This document shows, one piece after another, positions 1 through 5,009 of a stretch of 5,009 nucleotides of DNA. The position numbers were made by a program, and so were the translations under genes. The stretch lies in assembly GCA_938048925.1 (NCBI GenBank), contig CALITV010000160.1:1-5009 (forward strand). The letters are read 5' to 3'. This DNA is from an uncultured bacterium (lineage in GTDB: Bacteria > UBP6 > UBA1177 > JAKLFG01). The notes below the pieces were generated by a model. The model was given only the letters and a program-made list of their open reading frames with translations. It was not told the DNA's origin and searched no databases. Each line of letters opens with the position of its first letter. Position 1 is the first letter of the stretch.

Positions 1-924
1 GAGGCCGCTGTAGGCCGTCGTGATCACCTCGGCGCCGTTGTTGTAATCAGGTTGACCGATCTCCCAGTCCTTCTCGAGGAGCCACTGCGCGCCGCCGTTC
101 TCGAACTGGTCGGAAAACAAGATATTGCTCGTCTTCTCCTCGCAGGTGACGGTATCGTAGCCGGTGCAATCGTCGCGGCAGTATGCCTTGCCGCCGCTGT
201 AGAGGGCGGGGTCTATCTCGATGCAGTTTTTGAGCGTCCCCTTTTCGCAGACCTCCATCCCCTCGACGATGCCGTCTCCGCATTCCGACTGAATGATGAC
301 GCAGGTGCCCGTGTCGTAGCCGGAGCACGACTCGTTGCACGGTGCATTGCCGCCCTCGTACCAGTTCGGGTTGATCTCGGTGCACGCTTTCGTGTCGCCA
401 TCGCAGAACTCGCTTTCGCTCTTGATGCCGTCGCCGCAGTAATCCCCCGAAGTTTCGCAGGTCTCGGTGTCCCAGCCGCTGCAGTCCTCCTTGCAGCGCG
501 CCTTTCCGGCGACGAAGATTTCGGGATTGATGTCCACGCAACTGTCTATCGTGCCGTCGCACTTTTCGTTTCCTTCGACGATGCCGTTGCCGCAGATTGC
601 GGGATTCTCGTCGCAGGTGATGGTGTCATAACCGGTGCAGTCGCTTTTGCACTTTGCCTTGCCTCCGGTGTAGTGCACCGGATCTATCTCGACGCAGTTC
701 TTCGTCCCCCCGTCGCACGGCTCACCGTTGTCCACCATGCCGTTGCCGCAGGTCGCGGCGAAATCGGCGTCGGTCGCTGCCGTATCGTCGGTACCGAGAT
801 CCTCGTCGGTTACTTCCGTCGCATCGTTGCCGACGACATCCTCGTCGGGCTTCTTCTTGACCGTATTCCCGCCGCAGGCGGCGCCGAGGAACGCTATCAT
901 GATCATCATCGTGAACAGGCGCAT
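1..924 (-). CDS. Secreted, probable lipoprotein with four six-cysteine repeats and a jelly-roll-like tail (partial)
   Basis: The N-terminal 308 residues are visible; the frame is still open at base 1, so the C-terminus is missing. Residues 1-16 form a hydrophobic signal peptide ending GAAC, with Cys17 as the likely lipidated residue. The lipobox is imperfect, with Gly rather than Leu at -3. Residues 20-58 are an Asp/Thr-rich linker of the kind that holds a domain off the outer membrane. Four modules follow (59-104, 111-156, 163-208, 215-261), each opening with CG(N/D)G and ending near (T/S)G(Y/W)DTxTC. They resemble the DUF4215 and Myxococcus cysteine-rich repeat families. Residues 268-308 (FSDQFE, then a Trp and WEIGQP) look like the start of a beta-sandwich (MAM/jelly-roll-like) domain common at the end of such proteins. 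The ATG at 922-924 has AAGGAG six bases upstream. The likely role is structural or binding at the cell surface; the ligand is unknown and no catalytic motif is visible. Confidence 0.85.
   Translation of the reverse strand, partial: MRLFTMMIMIAFLGAACGGNTVKKKPDEDVVGNDATEVTDEDLGTDDTAATDADFAATCGNGMVDNGEPCDGGTKNCVEIDPVHYTGGKAKCKSDCTGYDTITCDENPAICGNGIVEGNEKCDGTIDSCVDINPEIFVAGKARCKEDCSGWDTETCETSGDYCGDGIKSESEFCDGDTKACTEINPNWYEGGNAPCNESCSGYDTGTCVIIQSECGDGIVEGMEVCEKGTLKNCIEIDPALYSGGKAYCRDDCTGYDTVTCEEKTSNILFSDQFENGGAQWLLEKDWEIGQPDYNNGAEVITTAYSGL
142..750 (-). repeat. Four tandem six-cysteine modules, 156-base period
   Basis: This is a coding repeat inside the lipoprotein-like gene. The units lie at 613-750, 457-594, 301-438 and 142-282. 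Successive units start exactly 52 residues (156 bases) apart. Cysteine spacing is C-x10-C-x6-C-x14-C-x3-C-x7-C in the first three units. The last unit has one extra residue (Leu231) between the second and third cysteines. All 24 cysteines are present. Units 1 and 4 look most alike (EIDP...GGKA...CTGYDT), while units 2 and 3 carry INP and CSG variants. Three disulfides per module in the periplasm or outside the cell is an inference from the even count and the signal peptide. Confidence 0.9.
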
Positions 925-965
925 GATTTTCTCCTTTTTCGCTTTCCACAATAAAACCCCCTCCC

Positions 966-994
966 ATGGTGCCGGAATCGAATGCCGTTGTCAA
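966..994 (-). promoter_or_regulatory. Putative promoter for the lipoprotein-like gene, good -35 but poor -10
   Basis: On the minus strand a perfect TTGACA lies at 989-994. The hexamer 17 bases downstream is CACCAT (966-971), only three of six matches to TATAAT, so the -10 is weak. The site is back to back with the -35 of the divergent transporter promoter. An AT-rich stretch lies closer to the start codon (about 935-957) but is not correctly spaced from this -35. Confidence 0.22.
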
Positions 995-1003
995 CAATTT
1001 GAC
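990..1003. repeat. Inverted repeat GTCAA-caat-TTGAC between the divergent genes
   Basis: A perfect 5-base inverted repeat with a 4-base spacer lies in the middle of the divergent intergenic region. Its arms are the cores of the outward-pointing -35-like hexamers of both genes. A smaller palindrome (GTTG-t-CAAC, 987-995) overlaps the left arm. It may simply be two back-to-back -35 boxes, or an operator at which one regulator could control both genes. The arms are short, so chance is a real alternative. Confidence 0.35.
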
Positions 1004-1026
1004 TTTACTGGTGCTTCTGATAGCAT
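999..1026 (+). promoter_or_regulatory. Putative sigma70-type promoter for the MFS transporter gene
   Basis: TTGACT (999-1004, five of six matches to TTGACA) is followed after 16 bases by TAGCAT (1021-1026, four of six matches to TATAAT). Transcription would start near 1033 and leave an untranslated leader of about 25 bases before the ATG at 1058. This is the best promoter match on the plus strand of the 133-base gap. Sigma factors in this lineage may prefer other sequences. Confidence 0.35.
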
Positions 1027-1047
1027 CCGCCATCATTCACCATTGCC

Positions 1048-1051
1048 GGAG
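1048..1051 (+). promoter_or_regulatory. Ribosome binding site GGAG fixing the MFS start
   Basis: GGAG lies six bases before the ATG at 1058. The reading frame is open upstream to at least 728, so the start is ambiguous without this site. The upstream extension overlaps the divergent lipoprotein gene, lacks membrane character and runs through the promoter-like region, so 1058 is preferred. Confidence 0.7.
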
Positions 1052-1057
1052 TGTCTC

Positions 1058-2659
1058 ATGGTTCCCGCACGCGATATCAGTTGGATATACTACCTCGTCT
1101 ATCCGGTGCTCGCCGTCGCCGTCGGATACCTCATCTTCATCATCTATAAGTATCTCCGTGACCTTCGCGAATCGCCGCGCGAGATATGGCTCGTCTCGAT
1201 CTCGCAGGTGACCGAGTTCATCGCGTGGGCGCTCATGCTCTCGACGCTCACCCTGTTCCTTTCGAGCGATGTCGGCCTGTCGGATGTCACCGCGAGCAAC
1301 ATCGTCGGCGGCTGGAATGTCTCCTACACGGTGCTCATGTTCGGCGTCGGCGCGCTCGTGGACGCGGTCGGGGTAAAGCGCGTGCTCGTCATCGGCACGG
1401 TGCTCGCCATCGTCTCGCGCCTCGTGTTCGCCGTCACTACCAACCTCTTTACGCTCATCCTCTTCGGCTTCGCGGTGCAGGCGGTTTCGGTCGCCTTCCT
1501 CTCGCCGGTCATCACCGTCGCGATCAAACGCTACACGAAGTCCGACACCTCGGCGATGGGATTTGCGATGTTCTATACGCTCATGAATGTCGGCTTCGCG
1601 ATCGGCGGCTGGCTCTTCGATTATATCCGCAATACGCTCGGCGAGTACGGCACGACGGTGGTGCCCGTTCTTGGGACGATGTCCACCTATCGTTTCATCA
1701 TGCTCGCCGCCTTCTTCCTCTCGATACCGGCGATGATATTCATCTCGCTCCTCCGCGATGGGGTCAACCTGCACGACGACGGCCGTCTCGAGATAACGCC
1801 GCCCCCCAAAAGCGAAGGGTCTTTCTTCCCGGCGCTTTGGAACACCGTCCGTTCGGCCTTCGGCGACGCCTACCGCATTTTCGTGGATGTCATGAAACAG
1901 CCCGCCTTCTGGAAGTTCATGCTCCTTCTCACGGTGCTCCTCGGCGTCAACTATGTCTTCTTCCACTTCCACTACACCTTCCCGAAATACGGCATCCGCG
2001 TGCTCGGCGAAGGGGCGAAAGTCGGTTCGGTCTATGGTATGCTCAACCCGGTCATCGTGATCTTCTTCGTGCCGTTCATCGCATGGGCGACCCGGACATG
2101 GAGCCCCTATTTCATGATCACCTTCGGCTCGTTCGTTTCGGCCTTCGCCGTCTTTCTCGTGACACTTCCTGAGAAGGTCTTCGTGCCACTCGTTGACACC
2201 ATTTTCGGGCGGCTCATCTGGCAGGTCTGGCTCGGACTCGACCCGGCGATCGGCGTAGAGAAACTTGCCATCTACATCGGCCTCACGATATTCGTCGGCC
2301 TCTTCACTATCGGGGAGGCGATCTGGTCGCCGCGCCTCATGGAGTACACCGCCCGTATCGCGCCGCACGGACAGGAGGCCTCCTACATGACGCTCTCGAT
2401 GCTCCCGAAGTTCATCAGCCAGCCGCTCGTTGCGTGGATGTCGGGACAACTCCTTTCGAGCTATGTGCCGGTGCACGACAAACTCGGACCCGACGGCAAA
2501 CCGATCCTCAACGAGGCGGGGCAGGTGGTGCAGGTGGTCGGCGATATCTCGAATCACCGGATGGTGTGGGTCTGGATCGCGCTCCTCGCCGTCACCTCGC
2601 CGATAGGAATGCTCCTTCTCAAGAGATGGGTGAACCCCAAGGACCCGGTGAAGGACTAG
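1058..2659 (+). CDS. Major Facilitator Superfamily transporter, distantly POT/peptide-transporter-like
   Basis: A 533-residue inner-membrane protein. By eye there are 12 MFS helices plus one extra N-terminal helix: about 9-30 (extra), 43-70, 83-104, 108-127, 130-151, 166-188, 213-232, 287-302, 323-344, 350-369, 404-421, 445-466 and 502-521. MFS motif A is clear in the loop after the second MFS helix (GALVDAVGVKR, 98-108). Two parts recall the proton-coupled peptide (POT/PTR2) branch: GEAIWSPRLMEY plus TARIAP at 419-436, and an aromatic first MFS helix around 49-60. The POT hallmark ExxERFxYY is not intact, so the substrate is not assigned; peptide, nucleoside or other small-solute transport is possible. 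A cytoplasmic loop (about 234-286) joins the two halves, and a polar loop (about 469-500) precedes the last helix. The gene is divergent from the lipoprotein gene and its stop codon overlaps that of the kinase gene. MFS membership is secure; the subfamily is an inference. Confidence 0.88.
   Translation: MVPARDISWIYYLVYPVLAVAVGYLIFIIYKYLRDLRESPREIWLVSISQVTEFIAWALMLSTLTLFLSSDVGLSDVTASNIVGGWNVSYTVLMFGVGALVDAVGVKRVLVIGTVLAIVSRLVFAVTTNLFTLILFGFAVQAVSVAFLSPVITVAIKRYTKSDTSAMGFAMFYTLMNVGFAIGGWLFDYIRNTLGEYGTTVVPVLGTMSTYRFIMLAAFFLSIPAMIFISLLRDGVNLHDDGRLEITPPPKSEGSFFPALWNTVRSAFGDAYRIFVDVMKQPAFWKFMLLLTVLLGVNYVFFHFHYTFPKYGIRVLGEGAKVGSVYGMLNPVIVIFFVPFIAWATRTWSPYFMITFGSFVSAFAVFLVTLPEKVFVPLVDTIFGRLIWQVWLGLDPAIGVEKLAIYIGLTIFVGLFTIGEAIWSPRLMEYTARIAPHGQEASYMTLSMLPKFISQPLVAWMSGQLLSSYVPVHDKLGPDGKPILNEAGQVVQVVGDISNHRMVWVWIALLAVTSPIGMLLLKRWVNPKDPVKD
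2656..2659. other. CTAG shared by two convergent stop codons
   Basis: The transporter stop TAG occupies 2657-2659 on the plus strand. The kinase stop TAG is the complement of 2656-2658. Both come from the single palindrome CTAG, so the two genes overlap by four bases and leave no room between them for a terminator. Any terminator for either gene would have to lie inside the other's coding sequence; I saw no obvious GC hairpin followed by a T run there. Confidence 0.9.
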
Positions 2660-4569
2660 GCAGGATTCAGGTATTTTTCCAGCAGTCGGGTGAGATCTTC
2701 CATCGTGAACGGCTTGGGGAGACTGTCGGTGAAGCCGAATCGGTGCGGTTCGGCCATGATCGGATCGGCGCTGTACCCGCTGACGACGAACAGCGGGACC
2801 TCAGGGTCGAATTTCCGTATGCGCACCGCCGCTTCGTGGCCGCCGACCCCGCCAGGAACGGTAAGGTCGAGGAATACGGCGGCGAACGAATGCCCTTTCT
2901 GACGGGCGGTCAGGAACGCGTCAACTGCCGCCGCGCCGTCGGTGACACAGGTTATCTGGTACCCCGCCTGTTCGAGAAGTTCACGCATGAGGTCGCAGAG
3001 TGCCGGGTCGTCGTCCATGACGAGAATGGGCCCGCCGCAGTGGTGCCGGATCGGTTGCGTAACGGTTTTTTCTGGGGGGCGTTTCGCCGCGGTCGGCAGG
3101 TAGATGGCGAAGGTGCTTCCTGTGCCGGGGGTCGAGGTTACCGTAATCGTTCCGCCATGTTGTTTCACTATCGAGTAAGAAATGGCAAGGCCGAGGCCGC
3201 TTCCTTTCTGTTTGGTGGTAAAGAAGGGGTCGAAGATGTGCGGCAGTATCGTGGCGGGTATGCCGACCCCGGTATCGCGGAACGATAGGCGCAGGTAGCG
3301 TCCCGCCGGTAGCGGTGGGAGCGCCTGTTCGTCGAGAGTCACCGTCTCGGCCGAAACGGTGAAATTTCCGCCCCCCGGCATCGCATGGTAGGCGTTGAGT
3401 GTAATGTTGGTGATGACCTGCGCCATCTGGTCGGGATCGTGGGAGCAGGGGGGAAGATCGTCGGGAAGATCGAAGCGCACCGTCACCGAAGAGCCGCTGA
3501 GCGTAAAAGAAACCGTTTCGCGGATGAGTGCTTGTATGGGACCGATCTGGCGAGGTGATGTTCCCCCTTTGGCGAAGGTGAGCAGTTGTCGGGTAAGTCC
3601 CCGCGCCCGGTTGAGCCCACGGAGCGCCTCTTCGAGAAAATGTTTGGTCTGCGCCTCTTTCGTCGAGATGCGGGCAAGGTCTATGAACCCGAACAGGGCG
3701 CTGAGCAGGTTGTTGAAATCGTGCGCGATGCCGCCGGCGAGAATGCCGAGTGCCTCGAGCCGCTGCGCCTTCTGCGCCTCTTCCCAGAGCAGTTTTTTTT
3801 CGGTAATGTCCACCGATACGCCGAGTACTGCCGGCTCTCTCAAGATACTAAACGGTATTTTGATGGTGGAGAGAAAATGGATGGTCCCATCATGGTGGGT
3901 GATCGGCTCTTCGGGGACGAGTTTTGGTGTGCCGCTGTCCATGACGGCCAGATCATCCGCGCGGAAACGGCGCACCTCTTCTTCTGATTTGGCGAAGTCG
4001 GCATCGGTTTTTCCGATGAGGTTCTCGACGGTGGTGCCGTAGGCGTCGGCGACCGCCTTGTTGACGAGAATGAAGTGTCCGTCGCGGTTTTTAGCGAAGA
4101 TGAAGTGGGGAACGAGGTCTATCACCTGCCGGAGCAGCCGCTCGTTCTCGCTGATGGTGGTGAGCGCCCGTTTCAGATCGGTGATGTTGCGCCCTTCGGC
4201 GATGATCTGAAGCACTTTTCCGTGGGCATCGAAGATGGGGGTGAGGATAAAATCAATGTGGATCGGCCCATCTTTGGTGAGGACTTGTGCTTCGCGTCGG
4301 ATCGTCTCGCCTCCCGCGGCGCGTGCGATCTCCTGTCGCAGCCGGTGGTGATCGCCGCCGCGCCACCAGAAACTATCCCAGAACTTGATGCCGAGGAGTT
4401 CTTCTTCGGGGATGCCTGCCGCCTCGACCGGTGCCTTGTTGAGGTAGCGGATAGTGCCGTCGAGGTCGAGGAGACCGATGAACTGGGGGAGACTGTCGAG
4501 CAGTTGCGCCATTTGAGCGGCATCGGTCTTGACGAGTGCCTCGGTGCTCTTTTTTGGTGATCGCGGCAA
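2656..4569 (-). CDS. PAS-PAS hybrid sensor histidine kinase with C-terminal receiver
   Basis: A 637-residue soluble protein with no signal peptide or membrane helix, so it should sense a cytoplasmic signal. Two PAS domains lie at about 21-130 (with the FWDSFWW type of motif) and 141-257. The dimerisation/phosphoacceptor region (about 265-335) carries AHDFNN with His283. The ATPase domain has an N box with Asn388 and Asn392, a G1 box DTGVGIP from Asp432, an F box FDPFFTTK (446-453) and a G2 box GSGLGLA (456-462). A C-terminal receiver (514-635) has Asp519 and Asp520 in the acidic pocket, phosphoacceptor Asp568, Ser597 and Lys619. All residues needed for autophosphorylation and His-to-Asp transfer are present. 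There is no DNA-binding output, so an unlinked histidine phosphotransfer protein or regulator is expected. Neither PAS domain shows an obvious haem or flavin motif, so the ligand is unknown. The start is TTG, chosen from the ribosome binding site. It lies 71 bases downstream of the rhomboid gene on the same strand. Confidence 0.93.
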   Translation of the reverse strand: MPRSPKKSTEALVKTDAAQMAQLLDSLPQFIGLLDLDGTIRYLNKAPVEAAGIPEEELLGIKFWDSFWWRGGDHHRLRQEIARAAGGETIRREAQVLTKDGPIHIDFILTPIFDAHGKVLQIIAEGRNITDLKRALTTISENERLLRQVIDLVPHFIFAKNRDGHFILVNKAVADAYGTTVENLIGKTDADFAKSEEEVRRFRADDLAVMDSGTPKLVPEEPITHHDGTIHFLSTIKIPFSILREPAVLGVSVDITEKKLLWEEAQKAQRLEALGILAGGIAHDFNNLLSALFGFIDLARISTKEAQTKHFLEEALRGLNRARGLTRQLLTFAKGGTSPRQIGPIQALIRETVSFTLSGSSVTVRFDLPDDLPPCSHDPDQMAQVITNITLNAYHAMPGGGNFTVSAETVTLDEQALPPLPAGRYLRLSFRDTGVGIPATILPHIFDPFFTTKQKGSGLGLAISYSIVKQHGGTITVTSTPGTGSTFAIYLPTAAKRPPEKTVTQPIRHHCGGPILVMDDDPALCDLMRELLEQAGYQITCVTDGAAAVDAFLTARQKGHSFAAVFLDLTVPGGVGGHEAAVRIRKFDPEVPLFVVSGYSADPIMAEPHRFGFTDSLPKPFTMEDLTRLLEKYLNPA

Positions 4570-4575
4570 AGATTT

Positions 4576-4581
4576 CTCCCT
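4576..4581 (-). promoter_or_regulatory. Ribosome binding site AGGGAG selecting a TTG start
   Basis: On the minus strand AGGGAG lies six bases before TTG (4567-4569). An in-frame TAA at 4591-4593 closes the frame upstream, and no ATG or GTG lies between it and the TTG. The next in-frame ATG (Met20, 4510-4512) has no Shine-Dalgarno-like sequence and sits close to the first PAS domain. TTG is therefore the best-supported start. Confidence 0.75.
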
Positions 4582-4640
4582 GAAATGGCCTTAGACTAAC
4601 GGAAAGGCTCTCCCAAGTAAAGTTTTCTTCTAGGTCCGTT

Positions 4641-5009
4641 TCATGAGGAAAGAAGTGCGCGGCCCCACGCGGCGACCATGATGAAAAACGAGATGGCGGT
4701 AAGGAGCCGACCGGCGATTTTTCCGGCGAGCAGATCGCGGGTAAGGGCAGGCAGAGCGACGACGCCGACCGAGAGTCCGGCGGAAAAACCGAACAGGTGC
4801 GCCATCACATCGGTCCTCTCGCTCGAACCGAGCATCGCGAGAAGCCCGAGGCCGGCGGCAAAGGGGATCCAGAGGCGGGTGCGCGGAAGCCGGAATCGGG
4901 CTGAGAATTGAGCCGCTGCCAGCAAACCGACCGCCGCGAAGACCGCCGTCGAGGCGCCGATCGAGTGATGCGCCGAGGCGTAGAAGAGCGCGTTGAGGAA
5001 ATTGCCGAG
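4641..5009 (-). CDS. Rhomboid family intramembrane serine protease (C-terminal part)
   Basis: The last 122 residues are visible; the frame is open at the right edge, so the N-terminal helices are missing. Rhomboids cut membrane proteins within or near their transmembrane segments using a Ser-His dyad. Here GNFLNA (visible residues 2-7) precedes HHSIGASTAVF, in which Ser20 matches the nucleophile of the GxSx motif. DVMAHLFGFSAG (visible 67-78) supplies the catalytic His71. Four hydrophobic segments are visible: around Ser20, about 47-60, about 68-89 and a last helix at about 102-120 after the His helix. That last helix suggests a 6+1 layout if the missing part is normal. The usual GASG is GAST here, a variant I recognise in other bacterial rhomboids, so activity is likely. 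An internal TTG (4923-4925) could start the open frame, but that would remove the catalytic serine, so the gene surely begins outside the window. Substrate unknown. Confidence 0.88.
   Translation of the reverse strand, partial: LGNFLNALFYASAHHSIGASTAVFAAVGLLAAAQFSARFRLPRTRLWIPFAAGLGLLAMLGSSERTDVMAHLFGFSAGLSVGVVALPALTRDLLAGKIAGRLLTAISFFIMVAAWGRALLSS

Noticed and set aside
52..954. A 300-codon open frame on the plus strand, antisense to the lipoprotein-like gene
   Set aside because: The minus strand here has a signal peptide, regular cysteine repeats and a good ribosome binding site. The plus-strand frame is open because GC-rich codons of the real gene leave few antisense stops, and its product shows no recognisable domain.
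728..1057. Upstream in-frame extension of the transporter
   Set aside because: It overlaps the divergent lipoprotein gene and the promoter region, has Ser/Pro/Ala-rich sequence with no family resemblance, and the ATG at 1058 has its own GGAG.
1037..2557. A 506-codon open frame on the minus strand, antisense to the transporter
   Set aside because: Its product is dominated by charged residues (His, Glu, Asp, Arg), as expected from reading hydrophobic membrane codons backwards. It has no ribosome binding site or domain, whereas the plus strand encodes a clear MFS protein.
2434..3288. A 284-codon plus-strand frame spanning the convergent junction
   Set aside because: It crosses from the transporter's coding region in another frame into the antisense of the kinase receiver and ATPase domains. 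Its product is low in complexity and unlike any family I know.
4598..4640. Inverted repeat AACGGA...TCCGTT between the rhomboid and kinase genes, considered as a terminator
   Set aside because: The arms are only six bases with a loop of about 31 bases and no following T run, so a stable intrinsic terminator is unlikely.
4570..4640. Promoter for the kinase gene (TTTACT...TAGTCT on the minus strand, 17-base spacer)
   Set aside because: Only four of six and three of six matches to the consensus hexamers; too weak to list. The gap is short enough for co-transcription with the rhomboid gene.
1..5009. Search for CRISPR arrays, tRNA or rRNA genes, transposon ends, attachment sites or phage genes
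   Set aside because: None seen by eye. The only periodic repeat is the coding cysteine module at 142-750, which has no spacer-like structure.

Overview
This window looks like an ordinary piece of chromosome from a free-living, GC-rich Gram-negative bacterium. The gene content is typical of the Myxococcota, Bradymonadota and wider 'deltaproteobacterial' world: a lipoprotein-like protein with tandem six-cysteine repeats and a jelly-roll-type tail, a soluble PAS hybrid histidine kinase, and a rhomboid protease of the GAST type. This placement rests on protein style only; there is no rRNA or marker gene, and a candidate-phylum genome is equally possible. Coding density is very high. No tRNA, rRNA, CRISPR, transposase, phage gene or toxin-antitoxin pair is visible.

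Layout, left to right. Bases 1-924 (minus strand) hold the N-terminal 308 residues of a secreted, probably lipid-anchored protein with four six-cysteine modules; its C-terminus lies off the left edge. Bases 925-1057 are a short divergent intergenic region with promoter-like -35 boxes arranged as an inverted repeat. Bases 1058-2659 (plus strand) encode a 533-residue Major Facilitator Superfamily transporter that is distantly reminiscent of the peptide/POT branch. Bases 2656-4569 (minus strand) encode a 637-residue PAS-PAS-HisKA-HATPase-receiver hybrid kinase that starts at TTG. It meets the transporter tail to tail, with both stop codons inside one CTAG. After a 71-base gap, bases 4641-5009 (minus strand) hold the C-terminal 122 residues of a rhomboid intramembrane serine protease whose N-terminus lies off the right edge.

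How the genes might work together. The rhomboid and kinase genes share a strand and could be co-transcribed. The lipoprotein and transporter are divergent and could share a control region. Nothing in the sequence links the four proteins to one pathway. I do not see convincing evidence of a previously undescribed system. The points most worth a second look are the regular cysteine-repeat architecture, the divergent promoter inverted repeat, the CTAG stop overlap and the unassigned POT-like transporter.
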